Positions 49,661 to 63,600 are shown, numbered from the stretch's first letter. The stretch is 64,000 bases of DNA from Embiotoca jacksoni (GCA_022577435.1 JAKOON010000011.1:18573302-18637301); one strand, 5' to 3'. The notes: generated by a model from the sequence alone, not told the origin. Numbers and translations are program-made.

Positions 49661-52600
49661 CGCTAACTTTACTTTGCAGGCTTCTTAGCTAATTAACCGA
49701 TCAGCTGCAATTCATTAAACAGCTTAAAAACATACCTGCAAATCTCCTTTCATTGGGTTATGGTATTATGGGCTCTAATCTCTGCAACCACACTAACAAA
49801 ACAGTGTCCTGCCATGAGCTTTAAGATCGTTTTCAGTGCAGGTTTGTTAAATTTGTCTCTAATGGTTCAGATCCAAAACAGCTAAAACAATTATTTAAAA
49901 AAAAAAAAAAAAAAGTATCTTCTCTTGCCTACTTCCTTTAAATTCAAAGATTTAAAATGGCATTAATGTTATTTGACTCATGATAAAATCAGTTAAGTGA
50001 TATTATTTCCTTAAAAAGATAAAGCGATATCTGATGTCCTTTTCGGGAGCAGATGACGACATTAACAACACCAGAGCAAGCAAAACAAAACTGTATAAAA
50101 CAGATCTTCTACTCTATTGAAGGAGCAGATTTAAGTTCAAAACACTGTGTCAGCAGGATTTTATTGGACAGTAATCTGATGAAGTCAGTGGGTTTTTGGC
50201 AGATTACAATCTTATTAGTGAAGTGCATTATTTAAGCTTAGTGTTGCTTTGCTTGTTGCAGTCATCATTTGAAGTGTTTTGTTGTAGTACACCTGCTTTT
50301 TCTCCTCTCTCCTCCGGGGCTTCACTTAAATCTCTGTTGTTTGCTTTATTCCATCTCTGCTTTCCATCGTGATCATTTCGTTGGGAGATTTTAACCAGGT
50401 TCATGTCAAAATAGCTCGACGAGACAAAAAAACTTAAAGGAAGAACTCAAAGCGTTCTAAAATATTGGTCTTGGCAATGAGGGAACTGAATTTTTCCAAT
50501 AATGTGTAACAACAGGAGCACAGCTTAAAAACAGTCAGTACAAGAAAAGTCTTAACTGAAGGCAGTTTAACACAATTAGTACGAGCAAGGCATGCAAACA
50601 AATCAGAAAGAGGCAAAATATAACACCAAGGAATCTAATAACCTGGGAAACTGTCACTAGAAAACAGGCCTGATCAGATCAGACCGGTAATAAGTCATCA
50701 CCACACCTCTTTCTGGGGTGAAACCATCCCACACACTGCAAACAGAAGTTGAAACCTGTCTCCAAACTTCTACTGAAACTAAATGGTTTCGATAATCAAC
50801 ACTTTGCCAAACAGTTGCTATGAAGTTATACGCACCAACATCACAGTCAAAAATGCCGATTGTTTACCTTCCATGTTCTAAAAAAAGATCCTGATAAAAG
50901 GGATTTATGGCTTCCATCTACACGAAGGAAGCTTCGGGTTATAATATATCTCGGTCAGTCGTCTGAGCGAAGTGCTATCGCTGGCTGTTTGAAGACTGAA
51001 AAGAAGAATATTTCACCGGTAATTTGCTCACCTGACGACTCAGTAAGATGTCAGTCACCAGCTTGACGTTAGAAGGCTGAAGACGGATCTAATTCATCTT
51101 TTCAATATATTTATAAACTGATGGTTTTCTAATCGTTTGATTCTGTTCTGTTATTTTACATGTAAGTCTTTGAAAAGTGTAATTTTCCCCCAAATAAAGG
51201 AATCTATTGAAAGTGGTCAGATGTGATTTATACAAGACAATCAGACACAGGTGAAACTAATCAGGGCGGGGCAAGCAATCACAACAGCAGGAAAACACAA
51301 AGTTAAAGCTCTAAAAAAGGCAAAAAATAAAACAAGGTGGAAATACTGAAAAATGTTTGCACAAAGAAAAATAATCCAGTGACTGGAGCAGGTTGTGACA
51401 GTAGGGAATAAAAACTATAACTAGAAAACACATCTCTTACCTGATCTTTCATAGGTTTTTTATTTTATCTGGTTGAACGTCCAGACTGTGTATTGACTGC
51501 TCAGAATAAACACACACATGATGCTGAATAAATGTTGTGTCATTACGGGAGGACCATCTGGAGTCATTTCACCTCTGCAGCTCCTCTTGGGAAGGAACCA
51601 GTGTCCTTGACCTGCAGAGGCAACAGAGACAGCTACATGGCACCTTAAAATAACTTGGAAGGAGACAGTATTGGTTTAAAGAGCTGAGTTTGGCCCCATA
51701 AAAAGTATGTAATAAGTAAATGTAATTGACGTAAAATATACTCGTCTCACATGGCATAAAAGCAAAAAAGTGTCTTCTCTAAACTGTCGTACAATTCCTT
51801 TCAATTTCACCTTGTCTATTTATATGAAGGCCATCAATCTATAAGTTGGCCTGCTCTGATTGGACCACTGGGATAAGATATCAAATTCTGTTTCCTTCCA
51901 CTTGCTTCCTCTGGTTGTTGCTGTTTTTGAAGTCCCTGTCCACCAGCAGTAATGATGACATCCGCTAAAACTGTACCGGTGTTGTGTATGAGGAAAGTAG
52001 TGTGCCACGTGAAAAATGTTCCCCAGTAACGGTGAGCTCAGCGCCATTGGGGCCCCCTTTTGGCTCCATCAAGTCAGATTATATTTTCCACAATCGTGCC
52101 AGAAGACAGATCTGGAAATGTGTCCCTGTCACCGGACAGATGGTGCAGTTACAAGGCTGCAAAGCAAATAAGCATTATCTGGATGTTCATGACGAGATCA
52201 CCACATGTAGCGGGTCAGAAAATGAGACCAATGTAGCAGAATAAACGCAGAAAAGAGAGACGCTCCACTTAAACTGACCTCTTTTGTTCTAAACTGCAGC
52301 TGAGACTCAGATGTGTGAAAAAAATAAAAAGGGAGACTCTTTTAATGAAGTACATGCAGTAGAGGAGACAACAAATAAACACAGATTAACAACCCTCCAC
52401 AACAGCCCGGACCGAAGAGTCCACTGAGTCGGCGAGGGCAGCTGGGGAGATGCGATGTTTGGTTTGTAAACCTGCCAAGAGTTGAAAGGATAGGCTGATC
52501 TGAGAATTAAGGATTAATCAAGATTTAAGACCCTTGACTGCAGCACAAATAGACGAGAGGAGAAGCTCGACTGGATCCAGCGTGACGGCACGTTCTGGGT

Positions 52601-53743
52601 CGTATGAGTTTATGTGTGTTGGCTTTCCCTTCGCAGCTAAATCAAAAGGTGATTGTTTACATTGAACTTAAATTATTGGAAATGCTTTGTGCATAGAAAC
52701 GTGCATGCCAGTTGCTAAGTTTTTTTTTTATACCGCTAAATATGTCCGTGTAGCAGTTTTTGCAGTTCTGGGCAATTTGAGGTGAAATGTTTTCGCAGAC
52801 CATTTAAGTTTTCTTCATTGAAGTGTACTTTTTTTTTTTTTATCTGATAATTTTATTGTTAATAATCTGTAACTGATACTCAAAATATAAGATTGATACC
52901 ATTCTCATATTTGTCAGCATGACGATGGAGCGAGCGACGAGCTAGCTTAGCATTAAGAACTTGTCTTGTTAAAATTTTCAAACAAATTTTTACAATTTGT
53001 TTAAACAAAAAAGAAATCTGTCCAGTTGGTGGCGCTAACATCTACATTAACTATATGTGACATAGGAATAGTTAAACGTAAAGAAACCGTTATATAACCG
53101 CCATTGTTGTTGTTTCCTGCTTCTCATCTTTATTGTTACTGAAGCTAATTGCTGAGCCAGCTTCGTACTTTATGGACGGATATGAGATTGTAAGCTCGTT
53201 TTTTTTCTCGAGTACGCAGCATTTGTACTGTGAGGGCTGGAAAAGAAACCAAGAAATACAGTAAAACAATTCTACAAATAAAGATAATAACACTCGCTGT
53301 CATGCAATTTCCCGCTGACACATTTTTCTTTGACGTGAATGTAAGATAAGACACCGTCAACACAGGAGGAAACACTGGACGTGGACATGAGTGATCCGGG
53401 CTGGAAATGTGAGAGAGGGTGTGTTCGGTGGCTGGATCTGAAAAACAATGACAGACACTGTGATATGGTTTACACAAATGACAGCGAGGAAGGAAACTTG
53501 AACAAAAGGATTCGGCAAAGTAGCCCGTCTCAAGAGCGGCACCATTGTACGGCATAAAAGATGAGCGTTAAAAAAAATACAACGACACACAAGCGTGGGC
53601 TCTCGAGACAAACGGACGGACGAAGGGGAAAAAGAAACTCTGTCTGTCAAAACAGATGGCAGCTGGTAAAGGAGATTAGATGCTGTTACTCTGTTACTCA
53701 TGTCTCCAACACTTCAGACTGATCAACCCCCACAAACACAGAC

Positions 53744-53800
<57 letters not shown>

Positions 53801-54580
53801 TCCCCACAGACCTCCAACTGTTTCCTCTCATCACAACCTGACGACCCCGTGTCACATCCACCGGCTCTTCTTCTCAGACCACGAAGCGTCTCTGATGCTG
53901 CTCCACTTCATCCCCGTCGTTGGCAAAGTATGAAAACGAACTTTATTTATTCATTTTGTTTCCCGTTTTTCATTTCATATATGTGATATAAAATGAATGA
54001 AAATACTTTAAAAACTAGGGATTTTTCTTTCCCATCATTTCCACTGGAAACATCCGACCCTCTGGGATTGGTCAGGCCGACAGTTTAACCGAGTTATCTA
54101 AACCCAGTTTATTTTAGATTAAAAGCTAAATGAAGCTGAAAAAAAAGATCCAAGTTGTAATAAACCTGCATTTAAGCTGGTTTAAAAGAACAATTTGACA
54201 TGTTGGGAAATAAACTAATCTGTTTTTTTTTTGCAGAGTGAATAAAGCTGAACACCACTCAGAGTCCGCTCTGTCCAAAGTTCACAAAATCTGCCTATCA
54301 GCACTTTTTAAGATCACCAATTAACACAGCATATAACTTGTTTTTTCTTTTTTGTTAAATTCAAACAAAAACTGTGTATAAGCAACACCAGGTTTTATAG
54401 GTGTCCGCCCATAAAATCCCAACTTGTCTTTACATTTTAATTTCTGTGTAATGAGGTGCTGGTGGACAAAAGTTTCCAATCTTCATATTTGGCGTGCAGA
54501 CATGAGAACAGTGTTGACCAAAACGAATGCACGTCATGAGAAAAATCCACAGACAAGACATCTGACTTCATCAGTTGGTT
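49661..54580. other. Intergenic, downstream of rgs3
   Basis: Holds an A-rich repeat (about 51225-51400) and (CA)n at 53747-53798. At 53022-53035 the sequence CCAGTTGGTGGCGC is one mismatch from a CTCF core. An 86-codon frame at 51987-52244 has no recognisable domain. Confidence 0.5.
53747..53798. repeat. (CA)n microsatellite, 52 bp
   Basis: Uninterrupted dinucleotide repeat about 2.8 kb downstream of the rgs3 stop codon. Confidence 0.99.
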
Positions 54581-55607
54581 GGTTTATTTATCATTAGCAA
54601 TGACACCAAATGTACTCTACTGTTTTCACTTGCTATCATAGGAGATGCATTTTGAATTGTAAACAGTGAAAATGATAAAATGCATTTCAGAAAAACTCCT
54701 TACAAGCAGTGTATGACCAGGGAAAGGAGCAGATTGGACCTGCTCTTGCTCACCTATTTTTTTTTTATTTTTTTTAACAATACATGTTATCTTATAGTTT
54801 TGAGTCTTTCATATTTACATAGATACAGCTGGGTCCCACATTTATCACCAGCAGAGACCTTGGCTTTTCGATTTTGTTTGTTTTTTAATGTGTTATTATC
54901 ACATAGTTTTCTTAAAGAATTATATTTACAACCATAATGCCCCCCCAGCTGCCTGCTGCCAGGGGGGTTAACACACAGTTAGAATCACTTGCTTAAAATT
55001 CATTTAACTACTTATGCTTCTTGAAAGTTTACGTTGTAAGTCAACCTTATAGCTAAGTATTTTTCTCTTAACAAATAAAGTTAATACAGAGCTCAAGCTG
55101 TTCTGTCTTCCCCCGTTAAAAAGTCAAAATGATCCAAATAAATGAACAAACCAAACATAATAATAATAATAATAATAATAACAAAATAAAATAAGAAATA
55201 AAAAAATATTGCACTTAAAAGTTCAGGACAGCATTGGACCTGTTTGGTGGTTAAGAGGAAAGTGAGAGCTTTTAGCTGAGTGCTTTGGAGGACGTGAGGG
55301 TGTCTGTTGAAGCATCCAGCGAGTAAATCTAAATAAATAGGCTAAAACCTTTGTACACACCAAGCATTTCTTTTCTTTTTTCTTTTTTTCCTCTGATGAA
55401 ACGAGCAACCGTCTCACGTATTGCTCGGTAGAAACGAAGGAGTGCAGGTGGGAACTCTAAAGCAGTTTAAAAAACAGTGAGCGTGGTAGAAAAACAGAAG
55501 CAGTGGAGAAGATCAAACCAAGCTGTAACCTTGTCAAAGCAATGTCCTGAGAATGCTTCCTCGATTAGTCCACGATGAGCTACAATGTTAAAGGAAATGC
55601 CTTCGTT

Positions 55608-56635
55608 TTTATTTATTTTTTTCGTCTTTTTCTTCTTGATTTTTCCTTCCTTGTTGTAAACAGTCTTTGGAGGCAGGAAGCAAGTCGTCTTCTTTTCTTT
55701 CTTTTCCATGTGTGGCTCTGAGTGGGACTTTTTAATGTCTTTTAATGTGAGAGGGACACACACCTGTGTTTCATCACAACTGCAGTCCATCCGTTGTTTA
55801 TACACTTAAGCTCTTTGCCCATTTCTGTCTCCGTCTTTGTCCCCGTTGAAAGCTCACAGTATCTTTCCACAGTCCTGAACTTGAATAAGGTGAAAGCCGT
55901 TTATAGAAGCTCGGCGTGGATGCAGGAGTTTAACAGATGTAGTTTTCATTCAGACATCATCCTGTTTTTGTTTTTTCTCCCCCACCCATCCATCCATCAC
56001 AAAGCTGATGAAAAAAAAAAACGAAGAAAAAAGTACGCTGCGTCGTACCAACAGGTTTGAAGTTGCTTCACAGAGAACATGGCGGAGGAAAGAAGAGGGC
56101 TTTCTGAAAGTGGGAGTCTCAAAAGGAACAAAAGGAAAAAAATAAAACGTGACAAAACAGTACCGGACTGTCTTCATGTCTGCAGGGTTTTTGGAGCAAC
56201 CCCTCCTCTTCTCCAGTACAACTGGACAAAAAAAAACAAATGTTGTTTTTTTTCTGACAAGAGACTTCAAAAAAAAAAACAACAACAACAAAAAAAACAA
56301 CAGTGATGAGACAAGCGTCCAGCTCCTGCTCCAGCCCGTGTTTATGGGCTTCTGCATTTTAGTTTAGTAACAACCATCCATCCATCCACCTGGTAACTGT
56401 GTAAACTACATTCCTTTGCAGTGCCATAGCTTTGCCGCGTCCTCTCACACCATAACAACAAAAAAGTGAAAAGGATGACAGACACAAAATCAAATTAAAA
56501 ATAAAAATGTTAAAAGGCAAACAAAGAAGCTCACATCCCACCCACTCTATGTTTTTTTTTCTTTTTCAAGTCTGCCCCCTTTTTTTTCTCTCTCTCATCA
56601 TCTCTCTCTTCTTCTACTCTTTTCTCCTTCGTCGC
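55608..56635 (-). other. rgs3: Candidate rgs3 3' UTR
   Basis: Downstream of the stop codon there is no further exon. Two overlapping AATAAA signals on the minus strand lie at 55617-55612 and 55613-55608, about 1 kb after the stop. Another AATAAA lies near 54588. The true 3' end cannot be fixed from sequence. Confidence 0.4.
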
Positions 56636-56836
56636 TTATGACGAAGACGAAGTCGAACTGGAGCTGGGCTTTTTTTGGTTGATTAAGTCCAAGTAGAGTT
56701 CTGAGCGCAGGAAGCGGGGGTATGAGTCCTTCTCCATCAGCCCGTATATCCGCCTCTGCGCAAGGTCAAAGCAGGAGCGTGTCACATTCTGCAGGTTGTC
56801 CTTCGTGTGATCTCTGGTGTATGAATCCAGGTTTAC
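56636..56836 (-). CDS. rgs3: rgs3 last coding exon (201 bp with stop)
   Basis: Begins VNLDSYTRDHTKDNLQNVTR after the acceptor TTCCTCTGCAG and contains LMEKDSYPRFLRS and LYLDLINQKK. It ends with a PSSSSTSSSS tail and TAA (56638-56636). The human protein ends much shorter after INQKK (MSPPL), so the serine tail is a lineage feature. Confidence 0.97.
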   Translation of the reverse strand, partial: VNLDSYTRDHTKDNLQNVTRSCFDLAQRRIYGLMEKDSYPRFLRSELYLDLINQKKPSSSSTSSSS

Positions 56837-57883
56837 CTGCAGAGGAACAGAGTACAGCAAGTCAGAGGACTCTTAGTTTGGAGAAACAAACGAGTGGAAG
56901 ATGCACGTTTCCTATTTCTTGCAGAAGGAGTTGCGTTCACTCTCACTCACCTCTTTACAAGACTGGATCGCGATGTATTCTGCAAAGACTTTCTTGGCTT
57001 TTGAGGCCATCTTTGACTGCGACTTGATCTTCTTGTATTCCTCGCATGCTAGCCAGAATTCCAGATTCTCCTCGCTGAACTCGGTGCGCAGGAAAGCTCT
57101 GAACGCTGCCAGACCATCTGAGGGAAAAGGAGGAGGAGGAGGAGAATAAACAACAGGAGAGTTGACTAAAGCGCCATGGCAACCTCACAGCTGAAGCTGC
57201 TCCTCAGAGTTTCAGCTCTTAAAATAGCCCACGTTGAGCCTTTTGACTCATGTGGTTGGAAGAAAGTGAGACGTGAAAGAAGAAGAAGAAGTCCTCAGCA
57301 TCCTGTGAGTGACATCACCCCACTGACTCTATAATTCCTTAAGCTTCAACATGACGGCAACACACACATGCTGTGAATGAACAAAGAGGCAGCTGTTTCG
57401 GTGTCAGGGGAAAAGAAACCGACTCGGGGCAACTTTGGGGCTTTTTTAAGTTTCAGTCTGGTTAATGATTTGAGGAAGAAGGCATCCAGAAGAAAGAATA
57501 GCAGGAAGCCGTGTCCGCCCACGGCTTCTGTCGGCACCTTTCCGTTCCCATGAAGCACTGCCAGCGCAGCCCAGTCATCTCTTACCTCACTGTGGCGAGC
57601 AGCAGTGAGGTAAGAGGTGGCCGAGAGGAGGTCAGGAGGAGGGAGAATAAGGAGGCCAATGTGGCCGAATGAGGACCAGATGTAGCGCTGGCTGGCTGTG
57701 TGTCAGCTCTCTGCTTTGGAAACGAGACCAGGAGCTAACTGTAGAAGATTAATTATGGAACGCAGAAAATAGCAGCACGCTCACAGGTTGCATGTTTCAG
57801 CCTCACCTCCTCTTTTCTGTGTAAATCATGAACTCTGTCCGTTGGGATTAGGGGAATTTGCTGCAAGCTGCCAGTTCACAAGA

Positions 57884-57923
<40 letters not shown>

Positions 57924-60556
57924 TGTGTAATCCATGTATCAGTACCCTCCCCCACCACCTCAAGCCTGCACTGAGTCTCTGAACTCCCCCCCACACACAC
58001 ACACACATCTTATCAAAAACCACATTGTGCAAGATGATTCCTGAGGATATAAATGAAGAAAAAGAAGAAGAGAAAAACAAATACAGAAAAGGAATTCAAG
58101 GTAACTTACATTTGTGTGTCAGCAGCTTGTCAAGTGAGTCGCCCCATTTCAGTGCCTCCTCTGGGGTTGGCCTGCAGATAAAAGCAGAGCGGTTCTTTAA
58201 CAAGCCCATTTCAGCCAGGTTTCTCATAGTGTGACCCATCCGCAGAACTTTGTCTATGCTGGGTGAGATGAGTGGGGATGTGGACGCTTCCTCTCCTGCT
58301 TCCTTCCACTCTGTTCTGCCTTATGAATGGTTGCGTCACTTCAGAGCCATGAGTCTGTCTGCCTCACTGTGGTGGGGGCAGGCTTTTATACTCCAACTGA
58401 ATGCAACACTGAAGGCGGGAGGAGGAGGGGCTTCGGCCAGCCAATCGGGACACGTTGTGGGGTGAAGAGACCTCCCCCCCCACCCCCTGTCTGTCTGCCC
58501 CATGCTGCCTCTCATCCTTTTCTCTATCCTGCAAGGAAGTCTGCGTCTTGGCCAAGTCCGGCACTCCATGTCCGATGCCCCCCTTCGTACCGACTAGTCT
58601 GTAATTCTGGGCGGCCAACGAGGGTCAAGATGGAGATTTTTCTACATCTTATGAGAATGTTTTTAGTTTTAGTGGACATTATAACATCTATTCTGACTAA
58701 TCAACTTAATTTAAACACTCTTATATGATATATAACCTGTGTATTAGTAAACTTTTTACATTTCTTGGTAAAATATTGCCATAAGTACTTAATTATATAG
58801 ATTAATTAAGTAAATAAAAAATCTGTAAGTTTATTAAATGATGCTCCTATTACACATAACTTAGTCTAATTTATATTTTATATACAGTATATGTTAGAAA
58901 AGAATCTATTAATTTGATCAGCATATTTCATAATTTATATACGAACATGTAAATCATTTAAAAGGCTGTAACCCTCCGTCTGACATGCCATCCTTACATC
59001 CTCCCATTCACTCTATTAATGCCACACTCCCATCGCTCCCACATGTCTGCACTCCACGACCAGGTCATCGCCAGTTTGTGTCTCACACACGCCCACATGC
59101 ACATGTAGTCAGGAAGTGGTCACTTACTTGACAGACTTCATAGATTTGTCTAACTTGCTGGCTGGGTTGCTTCCTGGCGATTCATTCCTCCTCCGCAGGA
59201 AAGCCAGCCGATTCTTCATGTCTTTGGCCCTGGGTGAAGCAAAGAGGAAAAGGAAGAGGAGAGAGAAGGAGAATAAAAAGGAAGATTTATGAATGGAGGA
59301 GGAGGAGGAGGTGGTGAAGCAGCGGGGAAAGTTGTGGCAAGACGAGGAGGGGGAAAAAATGGGTGAAAGGAACGATAAAGCAGAGAGACATAAGACAAAA
59401 AAAGAGACAGGAAGAAAGTGTTTTGAGTCTCCAAATCCAAAGTCCACAGTTGAAACAATCCAAAGTATTGAATCAGCAATTAAGATTTTCAATGCTGTAA
59501 ATCCAATCCAGAATAAAAACGTCAAAACAACAAAAGCCAGAAAAAAATGAAGGTAAATGATGTGTTGTGTACATTCTAGTCTTCAGCCGGGTATGGTGGT
59601 AGGATGGGTCAGAGTTTTCCAAAAGGCAGATCTCCTTTTCCTCGCTCCTTGTCAGTGCCTCTCCTGTCAATCTAATATCTCTCACAGTCTTTGCTGTAGA
59701 TGTGTCCCTGGCAGGTTCCTTGGCAGGGACTAAGCGAATGTGGCAGAGAAGGAGGAGAGAGACTCAGTCCTCACTCCTCTGTTTCATCACACCATTCTCC
59801 ATGTGCCGAGAGGGGTTGCTGAGAGGGAGCTGACCCAGGGCAGAGGCAACAGGGCACAGTGACATGCTCACTCCTCTTTGCAGCTTCGCCTCCTCAAGCA
59901 GCATCCAAAAAAAATCCCCCTGACTGCCCACCTCACCTGTTTCACCTTTCTCCAACCATCTCGCACACAGAGACGCCCCGCTGCACATGCGCCTCCTTCA
60001 ATCTCAGATAAGGGAATACACCAACCCTCCGCACCCGTGGGCTCCAACAGTATTCTGCGCATTCCCATAATCCCAAGGTACGTGTCCTGGCTTTTCCCGA
60101 CCTGGAGCACGTGCTGCCTCATTGGGATGTGACCTCACTCAACACCCATTTCCTGAGTTCCTGCTTTTGATTTCCACTGTGGATTGACTGGCCCGCTAAT
60201 AATGCAGCACAGCGTTGTGCGCTGGCTGGCCCTAATCACTGCCAGCTGTCCCGCTGCCAACCCACGGCCCCCAGGAGAGCATGTACACCCTAAATTAAGA
60301 AACAGGGCTTCCAGTAATAGACACTTATCACTCAAACATGTTCACGCAGGAGCCCGGAAGAACACACAATTGCAGGTTAGCACAAACACTGAGTATGAAT
60401 ATACACAGACGGCAATGAAACGGCACACCACAACCACCGTTTCAAAGAACCCGTCTGCACCTGTGCCAACTCGTACCCACTTCACTGGTACTTTCATGCC
60501 AGTCACAGGTGTTGGAAAACTCCAAGCCTCCACCAGTGGGTGTGTGTGTGTGTGTG

Positions 60557-60655
<99 letters not shown>

Positions 60656-63600
60656 GAAAGAGAAATCATTTCTACATGCGTTAAACGTGTGGTGGCTACA
60701 CACAGCATGAACAGAGAACACAGTCAGCTGTCGGTGTGAGTTTTTCCAACGGCTGCAGGACAGGAAAGGTAAAAAAAAAAAAAAAAAAAAAAAAAAGTCC
60801 ATACACATGATACAACATGAGTGCACGGGCTGTTGCGAGCAGCTGCTAAATGGCTCCTTTAGAATCAGGATGAGTGTGTCTGTGTGGGTGGATTGATTGG
60901 GGTGTGTTTGGGTTGGGGGGAGGACGGAGTTGCAGATTACTTCAGCAAACTCAGACAGGAACCCTTTTCAGAAAGACTTTTCAGATTGAGCAGAGATGAA
61001 ATGCCAAAATTAGATACTAATGATGTATATGCTGAATGAAAAAAAGTAAAAGCATCGAGTTCAAAATCAAGAAAAAGCCACGAGAGCTTCTTTTTTCTTC
61101 TTTTTCTTCTTCTTTGAAGCCAGGTAACGGAAGAAATGGAAATTTCTTGAAGGAATATCTAAAGCTCCACACACCGTCAGCAGCGGAGGGATGAGTCATT
61201 CGTTGATTGAAATAACATAAGTGCGCTGCGTGAAACCGGCTCCAATCCAGATGTTGAACTGCTGAGCAGAACGCAGGCCTCCGGCTCATGGAAACAATGG
61301 GGAGCTCTGAAGCAGCATCCCTGTGAAAAGCTCACACTTCCAAGCCTGAAGGACATTATTACCAAATAAAAAATGTTAAAAAAAACAAAACAAAAAAATC
61401 CCTCTTGCTGTAAATTACCAGGATTTATTAGATTACTCTATTTTTAGCTCGTACTCAAAGCAATTAAGATTTGTGCGTCATTAACTAAAAGAGAAGCTTT
61501 GTTTTACCACTGAGGAAAAAATAAAAACTCATATTTTTATAAGGTCTGGAAAATATTTTGTTGGCCACACAAAGGACACTTTATAATTTATGTCTGGATT
61601 TATTGAAGCGGAGCCCATGTGGAAATGATGTGACAGTGATGTCATAACTACAGTCACTTTAAGGGAAATGCATGTTTCTATCCTGCCACCATGTGGGTGT
61701 CACTGGGTACTGCAACTACAAGTATCTTACATCATCTCGTGGATTATCTCTCCATCTATTTTCAGTATCTCCAAAGCGAAAGGTATTTTTGGGAACAAGT
61801 GATACGTGTAGATTCCTCATTTACGTCGATAAACACCTGAAGAACTGACGGCGGTAGCACTTTGTTTTGGATGCATGTTGTTCAGTAAGCTGTCGCTCAT
61901 CGTGATGCTCCGGGTGTAAACTGCCTGTATCACCGTTTGCTGAATGAAGGTAAACATCAGTTCGAACCTGACGGAGGTTTCCTGGGTGTGTCGTGTCTAT
62001 GTTTCCTCCACATGCACAGATTTCTGCTGTTAGAAGATTTGCAAACTTTAACTACTGACCTAAAGGAAAACCCTCTTTGTAAAAAAAAAAAAAACCTCTA
62101 CGAAACTATTAAGACTTAAAAACAGGAAGAAAGAAGGAACGAAACATGAAGTCGCAGAGAGGAAGCACTCATCATCGGATGTTTCTGACATAAAACAACA
62201 AAAGAGATCATTTTGATCATTATCAGAAATGTAAAGTCATCTTGTACTTGATTGAAGTCACTTCACCGTGATGCTGTACTTGACATGGTATTTACTCAGT
62301 GCTCTATGTATGTTAATGGATCTTCTCAGTCTCACTTTGAGCACCACTCTGTTTCAAGTTGCTGCTATTTTCCTCTTCACTGTCTCTCCAGCTGCTAGTA
62401 ACCCCCCCCCCCCCCCACCTCCAGTCTGAATACCACTGGATACGTATCACCCTCCCGTTGATCTATTACACACAGTGACCGCCTGTATTTAACCTAATCT
62501 GTTAAAAGACCCGACACATGCTCTGTCAAAGATGATCAGATTAGGGTGATCTTTGATCTAACGAGCCGGGCTCATGCAGCATGTCAGCGTCTGCAGCTCA
62601 GGCGAAATGTGTCCACACGCCTAATTGGCTGCTTGTGCCTGTACATAAGAGAACACTTCATGCGCTCTGAGTGAAGGAGCAAGAGGTCTTTCGCTCTGCA
62701 ATTATCTGCAGGTTTCCGTGCTCTTTATTCCCTCTTTGCTTGGTTCACATTAGTCGCACTAATAGCACCCCGGTGGCTATTCCTGGTGTTCTGAAAACTA
62801 GGCCACACTCCCTGGGAAAGGTTCTGTTAGCACATGGGGAGAGCTGCAGACAGACATGTTGCAGATCACAATGTACCATACAAGCTCAAAGCCCAAAAAC
62901 CAAAAGGCCCCACTTCATCCCGCTGCTCCGTTCACGACGTGAGGCGGTTTTTGGTTTTCTCGCGGCGATCTGGGAGTTGGAGCTGGTCGTGAGATCCGCT
63001 GCACAGCAGAGCAGCACAAGGTGAGCAACGTTCAAGCGTGTTTTCATTCCCTCTGTCACACTATTGACAGAAGGCTGTGTGCCTGCGGAGTGAATAGAGA
63101 ACACACAAATAGCGCGTGCGAGACTGTTTGTGTATGCGTGTCTGTGCCAGTATACTGGGTCAAGGGTTGAGTCAGTGTGTCTGCAACACTTCAAACAGCA
63201 TCAACACTCCTCTGGCTCTGTCTGAAAAGCCACGGCAAACAAACTGTGAGCATTTGTTCTATACTTTTTCTTCACAGACAAAAACAGTTCAGGTCAGAAT
63301 TATTTTTGAGCAAATCTTCAAAGAGCCTCCGAACCGAGAGAAAGTCACTCTGCAATATTCCTGGAAGAACAATGGAGAAAAAAAAGGGAATTGTCCTAAA
63401 TTCTGTCCATAAATATAACACCATCACATCCACAGTCTCCGTCAATCAAGACAAAAAAAAAAAAAGAGCTCTATTTCTGAGCAAACTCACCTTCCTAGCC
63501 ACAAAGACCACATGACCAATCCTATTCTTGAAATCCAGGCTGCATATAATAAGAAAAAGGGACAGCCTCAAGTTAGAAGTTAAAGCTGCTTCCTCTAAAA

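Noticed and set aside
58327..58728. 133-codon plus-strand frame opposite the internal rgs3 promoter
   Set aside because: Low-complexity Pro/Gly-rich translation of a GC-rich patch; it has no match and overlaps the minus-strand promoter motifs.
59124..59525. 133-codon frame extending upstream of the rgs3 102-bp exon
   Set aside because: Only the last part (AKDMKNRL...) is coding. The upstream hydrophobic part is the translated polypyrimidine tract of the intron, with a clear acceptor between.
60184..60739. Long open frames spanning the TG/TCTG repeat on both strands
   Set aside because: The translation is Cys-Val, Ser-Val-Cys-Leu or Thr-His repeats produced by the microsatellite; no protein family.
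62900..63010. Possible extra rgs3 exon (acceptor-like TGCTCTGCTGTGCAG on the minus strand)
   Set aside because: The downstream reading does not resemble any RGS3 region and hits a stop; no donor in phase was found.
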